A stretch of DNA of 6,355 bases from CANHVK01 sp046304235 (GCA_046304235.1 JBKCEW010000017.1:1-6355), one strand, 5' to 3'. Shown: positions 1 through 6,355, counted from the stretch's first letter. Notes: a model not told the origin generated them from the letters alone. Numbers and translations: made by a program.

Positions 1-16
1 ATCTTGTAATGTGAAA

Positions 17-46
17 TTGATTCATGATTAAAAATAATTATCTTTA
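17..46 (+). promoter_or_regulatory. Candidate Bacteroidota-type promoter for the Gre-like gene
   Basis: A TTG at 17-19 is followed after 19 bp by TATCTTTA at 39-46. This matches the Bacteroidota sigma-factor consensus (-33 TTG, -7 TAnnTTTG) at all positions but the last, with the usual spacing. Transcription would begin a few bases past 46, leaving a very short A-rich leader before the ATG at 65. Such motifs arise by chance in AT-rich DNA, so this rests on spacing and position only. Confidence 0.4.
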
Positions 47-64
47 ATTAAAAAAAATAGAAAA

Positions 65-514
65 ATGAAAGTAGATAAATTACAATTACAGAAAACGATG
101 TTGAATATGTATGAAACAATTATTAATGACTTAAAAGAAGAATTAAAAGTCAAAGAAACATTAGCAAACATCGATGAAGACAATACATTAGATCCTGAAG
201 ATTATTCAAACCAAACTGTATCTAAAGAAATGAAAATGTTACTTCAAAAACAGTTAGATAAAGCACAATTTGATTTTGAAAAAGTAAAAAACATGGATTT
301 TTCGGAGAAATCAGAAGCTGTGGTAGGAGCTTTAGTTACAACGGATATGTTCAATTTTATTTTAGGGGTAGCTACGACTCCTTTCTTATTTGGAAATATG
401 CAAATAGTTGGTGTATCCACAGAGGCACCAATTTTCAGTAGTCTTCTTGGAAGAAAAGAAGGTGATTCATTTCAGTTTACTGGACATCAGTATAATATAA
501 ATTATGTTCAATAA
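65..514 (+). CDS. GreA/GreB-like protein (coiled coil plus FKBP-like C-terminal domain)
   Basis: This 149-residue protein resembles the small Gre-like proteins of Bacteroidota, relatives of transcript-cleavage factors GreA/GreB that enter the RNA polymerase secondary channel. Residues 1-36 are a charged helix, 37-47 an acidic turn rich in D and E, and 50-76 a second charged helix, as expected for an antiparallel coiled coil with an acidic tip. Residues 84-149 look like the Gre C-terminal domain: GALVTT at 88-93, then STEAPIFSSLLGRKEGD at 118-134 followed by a Y-x-I ending, matching the Gre pattern S-x-x-[SA]-P-x-x-x-x-L-[LM]-G-[KR]-K-x-G-D. The family is about 158 residues in E. coli. The classic GDLSENAEY tip is not conserved, so cleavage activity is unproven; it could be another secondary-channel binder. 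The ATG at 65 has an A-rich leader and no Shine-Dalgarno sequence. It is monocistronic here and convergent with the next gene. Some relatives may carry misleading database names. Confidence 0.65.
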   Translation: MKVDKLQLQKTMLNMYETIINDLKEELKVKETLANIDEDNTLDPEDYSNQTVSKEMKMLLQKQLDKAQFDFEKVKNMDFSEKSEAVVGALVTTDMFNFILGVATTPFLFGNMQIVGVSTEAPIFSSLLGRKEGDSFQFTGHQYNINYVQ

Positions 515-525
515 TTTTATAAATT

Positions 526-545
526 TTAATATGGTGACATATTAA
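526..545 (+). terminator. Hairpin with GUGA tetraloop just after the Gre-like gene
   Basis: TTAATATG (526-533) pairs perfectly with CATATTAA (538-545), enclosing the loop GTGA. In plus-strand RNA this is a GNRA tetraloop closed by a G-C pair, and it begins 11 bases after the stop codon. A run of six T lies at 554-559, eight bases beyond the stem, which is far for a classical intrinsic terminator. It could be a terminator or a 3'-end stabilising structure. On the opposite strand the loop is TCAC, so the structure favours the plus-strand transcript. Confidence 0.35.
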
Positions 546-576
546 GCATACAGTTTTTTGATGTTTTATTGAAATT

Positions 577-605
577 TAAAGGGAGGATGAATCATTTTCC
601 CTTTA
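577..605 (+). terminator. 13-bp stem-loop, probable terminator of the plus-strand gene
   Basis: Positions 577-589 pair with 593-605 around a three-base AAT loop. The base eight pairs (TAAAGGGA with TCCCTTTA) are perfect, then two G-U pairs and three Watson-Crick pairs follow. The G-U pairs form only in plus-strand RNA; in the minus-strand RNA they become C-A mismatches, so the structure favours the plus-strand transcript. The following sequence (TTAACTTT) is only a weak U tract. It is the most GC-rich element of the convergent gap. Confidence 0.55.
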
Positions 606-613
606 TTAACTTT

Positions 614-642
614 AAAAAAATAAAATCTTTAAAATAAAGATT
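614..642 (-). terminator. Probable intrinsic terminator of the yqgE-like gene
   Basis: Read on the minus strand, AATCTTTA pairs perfectly with TAAAGATT around a TTT loop (plus-strand 624-642), immediately followed by TTATTTTTTT (down to 614). The tail is a good U tract, but the 8-bp stem has a single G-C pair and is weak. Its first arm overlaps the TAA stop codon of the YqgE-family gene (641-643), so termination would occur right at the end of the reading frame. Confidence 0.55.
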
Positions 643-1219
643 AATTTTCAGAAGGGTTTGAGGGAAATCTAGTATAAAGTTCGAATTTCTTTCCTAATTT
701 AGAAATGAAGTATTTCCAAGGATCATCCATTTTGGTGTTCATTATTTCTTCAATATTATCTACCTCAGAAACTATCCATATGTTATCCTCAATTTCGTAT
801 TTAAGTTGTTCAGGATCCCATCCTGAATATCCTAGAAAAAATCGAATTTGATTGTTTTCGAAATGTGAATCTTTAATCACTTTTGTAAGTTGATCAAAGT
901 CTCCGCCAATAAAAATCCCATCTTTTAGTTCAATACTTTCATTTAGTTCATTACCAAGAGTATGAAGAAAATAAAGACTTTCAGTTTCAACAGGACCACC
1001 TAAACTTAATCGAGATTTTAATTCAGGAAAATCAGGGTTTAACTCATTGATATCAATTTCTACATATTTATTGAGAACAAATCCAAAACTTCCTTCTTTC
1101 GAATGTTCGCATAGATATACAACAGATCTTTCAAAATATTCATCACCTACAAATGGGTCAGAGATTAATACCCTACCTTTTTTTGGTTCTAAATCTGTTT
1201 CAAAAGTGATATCTAACAC
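641..1219 (-). CDS. yqgE: YqgE/AlgH family protein
   Basis: This 192-residue protein belongs to the YqgE/AlgH family (formerly DUF179), conserved in many bacteria but without an established biochemical role; the AlgH name comes from alginate regulation in Pseudomonas. Hallmarks in order: G15-R-V-L-I-S-D-P followed by a Y-F-x-R-S-V-V strand (28-34), EHSKEGSFGFVLNK at 38-51, LGGPVE at 73-78, the signature GYSGWDPEQL at 130-139 with a following N-x-W (146-148), PWKYF at 167-171, and a C-terminal FPSNPSEN tail corresponding to the usual P-x-D-P-S-x-N ending. No signal peptide or membrane helix is seen, so it should be cytoplasmic. The start codon is GTG (1217-1219): an in-frame TAA sits three codons upstream and there is no ATG, GTG or TTG alternative before the conserved core. 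Length is normal for the family. It lies 85 bp downstream of the receptor gene, on the same strand. Confidence 0.93.
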   Translation of the reverse strand: MLDITFETDLEPKKGRVLISDPFVGDEYFERSVVYLCEHSKEGSFGFVLNKYVEIDINELNPDFPELKSRLSLGGPVETESLYFLHTLGNELNESIELKDGIFIGGDFDQLTKVIKDSHFENNQIRFFLGYSGWDPEQLKYEIEDNIWIVSEVDNIEEIMNTKMDDPWKYFISKLGKKFELYTRFPSNPSEN

Positions 1220-1237
1220 GTAAAATTAATTTAGCAA

Positions 1238-1245
1238 CAAAAATA
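1238..1245 (-). promoter_or_regulatory. Possible -7 promoter element for the yqgE-like gene
   Basis: On the minus strand these bases read TATTTTTG, a full match to the Bacteroidota -7 consensus TAnnTTTG, 18 bases upstream of the GTG start. No TTG is found at the expected distance further upstream, so only half of the promoter is supported. The 85-bp gap to the receptor gene leaves room for a separate promoter, but read-through from upstream is equally possible. Confidence 0.25.
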
Positions 1246-1271
1246 ATCAAATTATAAACTGAATATTAAGA

Positions 1272-1295
1272 GTTAATTCATAATTTATGGATAAC
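1272..1295 (-). other. AT-rich imperfect inverted repeat after the receptor gene
   Basis: GTTAATTCATAA and TTTATGGATAAC can fold into a stem of about nine to eleven pairs with one bulged A and one G-T pair. It starts ten bases beyond the receptor stop codon (1305-1307) on the minus strand. The sequence after it (TCTTAATATTC) is not a clean U tract, so it is at best a weak terminator or 3'-end structure of the receptor transcript. Confidence 0.25.
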
Positions 1296-1304
1296 AAACT
1301 ATTA

Positions 1305-3638
1305 TTAAAATTTATAATTCATACCAATACTTGGTAAAAATGGAAACTGATAAATTTTTTCATTAGTAACTCTATTGATATAGAATAAGTTGTTTCTATT
1401 GTATGCGTTTGTTACACCTAAAATTATTTCTAGATTTTGTGTTTCTTTTATTTTAAAATTTTTCTTAAAAGTGATGTCTAGACGGTGATAATATGGGAGT
1501 CTTCTACTATTAAAATCACCCAAAATCAATGTGACATCGTTTGAATTACTAGTGGTGACATCGGTTGTTAATCCTCCTGATAGATTTTCATTTTGATATA
1601 CTCCCACAGTTGGAGTAAAGGGTAAACCTGAACCTAAATTCCATCGAATATTACATTCAAAAGATTTTTTCTTGTCTAGCATTATACTTGTTACGAAATT
1701 TAAATTATGCCTTCTATCGAAAACTGGAAAATAATTTTTTAATCCATCCCAACGATCAGACTTACTCCAGGAATAAGCTCCCCAAAAATAAAAACGATCC
1801 AAATTATATTTTAAAAGTATATCGAATCCATACGATTTTCCTGTTTCTATTAAAAAATTCTTACTGTAAATTTCGGGTACATCTATTTTGCTTTCTTCGA
1901 ATAATTTATTTTGATTGATGTTGCTTAATTGCGGAAAATATTTATAAAAACCTTCAATATTTAAATCTAAATGTTTAGCTAAATCAATTTCACTACCAAA
2001 AACAGCGTGCCATGCATATTGAATACCGTTTTTAATGGTTGTAGTTTCCCCATTTTCAAGTGTCAAGGTTGAAGGAACACTACTTGGTGCAGTAAGAATT
2101 CCATTAAATAAATTGACTAAATCTCTATCTGATGAAGCAGTAGTTAAATTTTGAGAATATCTACCTCCAGAGAATTTCAATCTGAATTTTTCAAACATAT
2201 TATATTTAATTCCGAGTCTAGGTTCTGGAGATATTACACTCAAACGAGAATAGTTTTGAATTCGGATTCCTGGTTGAAAAATAAATTTTCCAGCAATTAA
2301 TTTGTAATTTAAATAAGTGCCTATTTCAAATGTGAAATTTTGATCTTGAATTAATCTATTTGAAAGATTGTAAATATTATAATCAGTTGAATTTCCACCA
2401 ATAGTAATTCCTGCATCAAATTGACTTTCATTTTTTAAGAAATAGGAAAAATCAAACCCTAATTCTCCACTTGAAATTTTACTAGTTCTAGGAGATTCAT
2501 TTTGTTCTTGAAAGTTGATGTCATATGAAGAACCATTTACGTGTCCGCGAATAAACACTCCAGAACTACCAGGAATAATAATAAAGTTCATTCCAGCACC
2601 ATTTTGTTTCCATTGTAAATTAGCTAAATCAGTATAGTTAACCTGGTCAGTGTTTTGAAAACCAAAAAGATTTAGTTTTGATCCATCTCCTGCGTTGAGT
2701 GTGATTTTGCCATAGTAATCACTAAATGAAAAAGGCATTCCTTCGCCATTATTTATACTTTTATATAGAGTAGGCGAGGTTTGACTTATTAAACTTTGTT
2801 TTGTAGAAAAAATATAAGACCCTGATGACAAACCATTTTCATTTTTTTTCCCTAAAGGGCCTTCTAATACCAATTTCCCCATAAATGGACTCATTGAAAC
2901 TTTCGAAGCGAATTTTCTTCTATTTCCATCTCTATAAGTAATATCCATAATGGAAGAAATTCGACCACCGTAACGTGCATCAAAACCGCCAGTATAAACA
3001 TCTGCATTTTTGATTATTTCGGTTTCAAATACAGAAAAGAAACCAATGGAATGGAAGGGAGAATAGATTGTCATTCCATCCAATAACACTTTATTTTGAA
3101 TAGGTGTACCTCCTCGTACATACAATTGACCTCCCTGATCTCCAGTAGATACAATTCCGGGGGTAACACTTAATGCTCCGACTATATCATTTTCAGCACC
3201 AATAGAAGGAATGCGTTCTAATGCTTTTTTATCTAATTTTACTACTGAAGTTGAAACTTCTGTTGTTTTCTTTTTTTCAGTCGCACTGATAACGATTTCA
3301 TTAAGCGCTTTAACTTTATCTCCACGAATTAATTCAATTTTAACTTGTTCAATAGCATCTAAAGAATTAACAGAGATTTGAGATGAATAATTCTCGAAAC
3401 CAATCTGATTTATTTTAATTCCATAGGTTCCTATTTTCAGTTTTGGAATTGAAAAAAAACCATTTACATCAGTAACACCACCACCCTTGATTGAATCATT
3501 TAAATACACCTTAACTTTAACAAAAGGTATAGGTTCACCATTTAATTTTTCATATACAAAACCACGTACAATTCCGTTTTGACCAAATGAAATTACTGAT
3601 ATTAATATAAATACAAATACTATTTTAATTTTTACCAT
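1305..3638 (-). CDS. TonB-dependent outer-membrane receptor with carboxypeptidase-regulatory-like domain
   Basis: This 777-residue protein is an outer-membrane beta-barrel receptor, powered by TonB-ExbBD, that takes up or senses an unidentified ligand. Residues 1-19 form a signal peptide (MVK, hydrophobic core, SFG|Q). A CarboxypepD_reg-like beta-sandwich follows at about 23-104, with G-x-V-x-x-x-x-x-G-E-P-I-P-F and T-D-x-N-G-F-F signatures. N-E-I-V-I-S-A at 113-119 could be the TonB box. The plug spans about 120-235, with LYVRGG (172-177) and VLLDGM-x-IY (184-192). The rest is barrel, ending in the aromatic Y-K-F typical of outer-membrane strands. It is shorter than SusC proteins (about 1000 residues) and no SusD gene is adjacent, so it is not a standard glycan SusCD importer. 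An ATG at 3684-3686 in the same frame would add 16 charged residues ahead of the signal peptide and overlap mazG by 47 bases; the start at 3638 leaves a TAA-A-ATG junction and is preferred. Confidence 0.92.
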   Translation of the reverse strand: MVKIKIVFVFILISVISFGQNGIVRGFVYEKLNGEPIPFVKVKVYLNDSIKGGGVTDVNGFFSIPKLKIGTYGIKINQIGFENYSSQISVNSLDAIEQVKIELIRGDKVKALNEIVISATEKKKTTEVSTSVVKLDKKALERIPSIGAENDIVGALSVTPGIVSTGDQGGQLYVRGGTPIQNKVLLDGMTIYSPFHSIGFFSVFETEIIKNADVYTGGFDARYGGRISSIMDITYRDGNRRKFASKVSMSPFMGKLVLEGPLGKKNENGLSSGSYIFSTKQSLISQTSPTLYKSINNGEGMPFSFSDYYGKITLNAGDGSKLNLFGFQNTDQVNYTDLANLQWKQNGAGMNFIIIPGSSGVFIRGHVNGSSYDINFQEQNESPRTSKISSGELGFDFSYFLKNESQFDAGITIGGNSTDYNIYNLSNRLIQDQNFTFEIGTYLNYKLIAGKFIFQPGIRIQNYSRLSVISPEPRLGIKYNMFEKFRLKFSGGRYSQNLTTASSDRDLVNLFNGILTAPSSVPSTLTLENGETTTIKNGIQYAWHAVFGSEIDLAKHLDLNIEGFYKYFPQLSNINQNKLFEESKIDVPEIYSKNFLIETGKSYGFDILLKYNLDRFYFWGAYSWSKSDRWDGLKNYFPVFDRRHNLNFVTSIMLDKKKSFECNIRWNLGSGLPFTPTVGVYQNENLSGGLTTDVTTSNSNDVTLILGDFNSRRLPYYHRLDITFKKNFKIKETQNLEIILGVTNAYNRNNLFYINRVTNEKIYQFPFLPSIGMNYKF

Positions 3639-3639
3639 T

Positions 3640-4419
3640 TTACAATTTTCTTTCAAGTGCTTTCGCTTTATTCCAATATTTATCAAGTTCTTCTAACTTC
3701 ATATTACTAATATCTTTTTTCTCCTCACGAATAAAATCTTCCATTGTAGTAAAACGACGTTTGAATTTCAAATTAGTTTTCTCTAATGCATTTTCTGGAT
3801 TAACACCAATAAATCTAGCATAATTAATCAATGCAAATAAAACATCACCAAATTCAGATTCTATTTCATCTTGATTTTTAGATTTTTCTGCATCATTTAA
3901 CTCTTGTAATTCTTCTTGTACTTTATCCCATACTTGAGTCTTATCATCCCAATCAAAACAAACACCTCGTACTTTTTCCTGAATTCGAATCGCTTTCACT
4001 AAAGCAGGTAACGAATTTGGAACACCTTCCAACACCGATTTTTTACCTTCTTTTAATTTTAATTTTTCCCAATTTGCTTTTACTTCTTCTTCTGTTTCTA
4101 CTTTGACATCGCCATAAATATGAGGATGTCTAAAGATTAATTTTTCACAAATTGCATTCAATACGCTATCTACTGTAAATGCTTTTACTTCTTCTCCCAG
4201 TTTACAATAAAAGACTAAATGCAAAAATAAATCCCCGATTTCACCTTGTATTGCGTTCAAATCATTAGTAGAAATTGCATCAGCCAATTCATAGGTTTCT
4301 TCAATTGTCAGCGTTCTAAGGGTTTCAAATGTTTGTTTTTTATCCCAAGGACATTTCTCCCTTAGATCATCCATTATAGCGAGTAATCTCTCAAAAGCAA
4401 TTAATCGTGGATCATTCAT
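3640..4419 (-). CDS. mazG: Nucleoside triphosphate pyrophosphohydrolase MazG
   Basis: MazG is a cytoplasmic, Mg-dependent all-alpha NTP pyrophosphohydrolase that converts (d)NTPs to NMPs plus pyrophosphate, cleaning nucleotide pools and, in E. coli, lowering (p)ppGpp. This 259-residue protein has the tandem two-domain form (E. coli: 263). Domain 1 shows CPWDKKQT (23-30), then the metal-binding EExxE (E40, E41, E44) and ExxD (E60, D63). RHPHIY follows at 97-102, SLPAL-x-KA-x-x-IQ-x-K at 136-149 and the G-V-x-FDW motif at 152-157. Domain 2 repeats EExxE (E169, E170, E173) and ExxD (E189, D192), then TN-x-KF-x-RRF at 215-223. Both metal sites look intact. The ATG at 4417-4419 lies 10 bp after the VWA gene stop, with no Shine-Dalgarno sequence; the stop is one base from the receptor ATG. 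This spacing implies co-transcription with both neighbours. Confidence 0.97.
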   Translation of the reverse strand: MNDPRLIAFERLLAIMDDLREKCPWDKKQTFETLRTLTIEETYELADAISTNDLNAIQGEIGDLFLHLVFYCKLGEEVKAFTVDSVLNAICEKLIFRHPHIYGDVKVETEEEVKANWEKLKLKEGKKSVLEGVPNSLPALVKAIRIQEKVRGVCFDWDDKTQVWDKVQEELQELNDAEKSKNQDEIESEFGDVLFALINYARFIGVNPENALEKTNLKFKRRFTTMEDFIREEKKDISNMKLEELDKYWNKAKALERKL

Positions 4420-4429
4420 AAATCAAAAG

Positions 4430-6355
4430 TTAATATTCTCCAAACCATCTCCTTAAAAACCATTCAGACCCTAAGAGAATAAATAATAAAATCAATAACC
4501 AAATTTCGTCTAATAAAGAATGTTGTTTTAATTCTTCAAAAGACATAGTCGCTACATCTGGATTTTGTTCAATCTCATCCAAGATAGCATTTATATTTTC
4601 AGTTTTATAAAACTTTCCATTGCTTTGATAGCTTAAATTTCTTAAAGTCGTAAAATTAGAAACAACATCAAATGATTCAATTGGTTTGTTTTCAACATAA
4701 AACATTCCATTTTTAGTATATCTTTTACCATGAAATAGGGTAGAGGCAACCCATGTATATTTACCCACTTTTAACTTCCCTAAAGAAAGAGTGTAATAGT
4801 CACCAATTTGAGCAAATTGATAAACGGATTTTTGTTTTTTTTCATTTACTAATTGAAATTGAATTTCTGCTTTATTATTTAAAGTCTGGTTTTCATCGTA
4901 AAATTCAGCTTTTAAATTGATATCTTCCAATGTATTGAAAGTTTTTGGAAGTGATACCCTTAATGCTGAGGCATTTTCTTTGTTCACTAAATAATTTACA
5001 GTTTTTTGTACAAATTCATCAAAAGCTTCGTTGTGTTTCATTTTGGCAAATTCGAACATTTTCCAGCGCCAGATTCCTTCCCCATAAAAAATACCTAGTT
5101 TTGAATTTACTGTGTTTTTGAAAAATAATAAGGGATCATTTTTTTGAATCTTACCAACTCTCTGGGATAAAATAACTTTATAACTAGAAGTTAAACCTAC
5201 ATTTCCATATCGAACTTGAACTGGTGGAAAAAACTCAAATCCTTTCAAAACTTGATCCGAAAAATCAATAACACCATTTTCACTTTTTATATATGCTTGT
5301 ACATCATCGCTTTGGTTAACTGGAGAAACAGAAAATCCTAGTTCAAGTTGATTAATTTCTTTCTGACTAGATTCAGCTCCGATAAAATAGAAAACAGGCT
5401 TGTTTAATTGTTTGATTTTAAGAATATTTTCTTGTGAAAGATTAGTTCCTGGTTTATGCCAAATGACTAAGTCATAATCTTTTTTATTGTTTTTCCAGGT
5501 ATCGAATGTAGCTACTTCAACTTTTAAATTAATTAATTTATCTAGTGCAGATTTGATTGCTGTAATATCTGGATGGGGAGCAGAAGAAATAATCAAAATT
5601 TGATTACGATTATCAAGTACCTCAATATAAAATAATTGCTTGTTATTAATTGTGTTTTTTTCTCCACCTACTGGTTGAACTTTTACTTCATATTGTTGGA
5701 ATCCAATTTCATTCGCCTCGATCTCAAAATTAACTTTTTGATAGGATTCGTTTGAATTAAAAGTGATTGCTTTTTGAGTAAGTTTTTTTCCTTTATGGTA
5801 AATTTCAATCATACTACTTTTTCCTTTTAGTAAAGATGAATTAATCGATACTTCAAGCGGAAATTTATTTTTTAAAAATGCAACTTCATTTGATATTATA
5901 TTAGAAATTGAACAATCTTTCACAGGAGTTGAATCACCAACTCCAACTGTGTATATAGGACAAAATCGTATAAACTTTGAGCTATATTCAGGATTTATAC
6001 CTTGATTGAAGTTTCCGTCAGATGCAAAAATAATAGCTCCAATATTTCTGTTATAGTATCTAGACGCAAGTTCTTCAAAACCCAATGATAGATTTGATTG
6101 TTGTTCTGAGAAAGTTAGAGTTGATTGTTGATTTAATCGTTCACCAATAGTGAAAACAACTGACTCAAATTTAGTTGATTCAATAGATGAAATTTTTTCA
6201 CCGAAATTCCTTAATCGATCCATCTCAATCTTACTATTACTATAATTCTGAATAGATTGTGAATTATCTAAAACAGTAATTAAGAGTGGTTTTTCAATTC
6301 TATAACCAATAATTTGTATAGTTAAACCAATTAATATAGATATAATAAAAAAAAG
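4430..6355 (-). CDS. Membrane-anchored VWA-domain protein, 5' end beyond the window
   Basis: The frame is open to the right window edge, giving 641 visible residues; the start is missing. Visible residues 1-18 are a hydrophobic helix (LFFIISILIGLTIQIIGY). VLDNSQSI at 28-35 is a VWA metal-ion-dependent adhesion site (D30-x-S32-x-S34), and ASDGN-x-N-x-G at 111-119 is the second VWA motif, followed by the strand IYTVGVGD (134-141). A beta-rich, Ig-like stretch covers about 155-245. From 249 the pattern is LDNRNQILIISSAPHPD, with DLVIWHKPG and VFYFIG later, recalling the glutamine-amidotransferase-like fold without a recognisable catalytic triad. A second beta-rich region follows. A C-terminal helix (about 619-634, WLLILLFILL) ends in EWFLRRWFGEY. 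The protein should sit in the inner membrane with its large middle part in the periplasm. It resembles long, uncharacterised Bacteroidota VWA proteins; the ligand is unknown. The Met at 6223 lies after the DxSxS motif and cannot be the true start. Confidence 0.8.
   Translation of the reverse strand, partial: LFFIISILIGLTIQIIGYRIEKPLLITVLDNSQSIQNYSNSKIEMDRLRNFGEKISSIESTKFESVVFTIGERLNQQSTLTFSEQQSNLSLGFEELASRYYNRNIGAIIFASDGNFNQGINPEYSSKFIRFCPIYTVGVGDSTPVKDCSISNIISNEVAFLKNKFPLEVSINSSLLKGKSSMIEIYHKGKKLTQKAITFNSNESYQKVNFEIEANEIGFQQYEVKVQPVGGEKNTINNKQLFYIEVLDNRNQILIISSAPHPDITAIKSALDKLINLKVEVATFDTWKNNKKDYDLVIWHKPGTNLSQENILKIKQLNKPVFYFIGAESSQKEINQLELGFSVSPVNQSDDVQAYIKSENGVIDFSDQVLKGFEFFPPVQVRYGNVGLTSSYKVILSQRVGKIQKNDPLLFFKNTVNSKLGIFYGEGIWRWKMFEFAKMKHNEAFDEFVQKTVNYLVNKENASALRVSLPKTFNTLEDINLKAEFYDENQTLNNKAEIQFQLVNEKKQKSVYQFAQIGDYYTLSLGKLKVGKYTWVASTLFHGKRYTKNGMFYVENKPIESFDVVSNFTTLRNLSYQSNGKFYKTENINAILDEIEQNPDVATMSFEELKQHSLLDEIWLLILLFILLGSEWFLRRWFGEY

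Noticed and set aside
577..605. One bidirectional terminator serving both convergent genes
   Set aside because: The inner stem depends on G-U pairs that are lost on the minus strand, neither flank has a strong U tract, and the minus strand has its own hairpin with a T-rich tail at 614-642.
1688..1918. Plus-strand open frame of 76 codons
   Set aside because: It lies wholly inside the receptor barrel on the opposite strand, has low-complexity K/N/F/L composition and no promoter or family likeness; it is an antisense shadow.
3639..3686. Receptor coding region extending into mazG
   Set aside because: The extension disrupts the signal peptide and overlaps the conserved reading frame of mazG; the downstream ATG explains the data better.
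3640..4419. mazG as part of a mazEF-type toxin-antitoxin locus or a defence island
   Set aside because: No MazE or MazF-like gene is next to it; neighbours are a VWA protein and an outer-membrane receptor, which fits a housekeeping mazG.
6221..6223. ATG at 6223 as the start of the VWA gene
   Set aside because: Sense codons upstream encode a membrane helix and the DxSxS motif that belong to the same domain.
1..6355. CRISPR arrays, insertion sequences, tRNA or rRNA genes, phage attachment sites
   Set aside because: I saw no regularly spaced repeats, transposase motifs, terminal inverted repeats or cloverleaf structures; the sequence is almost fully occupied by ordinary coding regions.

Overview
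The window is strongly AT-rich. Several signs point to Bacteroidota, probably a Flavobacteriales-type organism: a TonB-dependent receptor with an N-terminal carboxypeptidase-regulatory-like domain and a signal peptide ending in SFG|Q, A/T-rich leaders without Shine-Dalgarno sequences, and promoter candidates of the TTG / TAnnTTTG type. The clade is inferred from style and family content, not from a marker gene.

Layout: a short plus-strand gene (65-514) encodes a GreA/GreB-like protein with a coiled coil and an FKBP-like C-terminal domain. It converges on a minus-strand block filling the rest of the window. The convergent gap (515-640) has no gene but holds three hairpins, at least one a good terminator candidate for each strand. 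Read in transcription order (right to left), the minus-strand block is: a membrane-anchored von Willebrand factor A (VWA) protein cut by the right window edge (4430 to beyond 6355); mazG (3640-4419); a TonB-dependent outer-membrane receptor (1305-3638); and a YqgE/AlgH family protein (641-1219). VWA-mazG is separated by 10 bp and mazG-receptor by 1 bp, so these three are probably co-transcribed. The YqgE gene follows after an 85-bp gap with a possible promoter of its own.

Four start or extent corrections matter. The VWA reading frame runs open to the window edge and its metal-binding DxSxS motif lies upstream of the first Met at 6223, so that Met is not the start. The receptor most likely starts at 3638, directly before the signal peptide, and not at 3686 inside mazG. 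The YqgE gene starts with GTG, the only standard start in its frame before the conserved core. The Gre-like gene keeps its ATG at 65.

Working together: mazG is nucleotide-pool housekeeping, the receptor is an outer-membrane importer or sensor without a SusD partner, and the VWA protein is an inner-membrane protein of unknown role. No shared pathway is evident. I see no phage, transposon, CRISPR, toxin-antitoxin or defence system; this looks like ordinary chromosomal core sequence with a few poorly characterised families.
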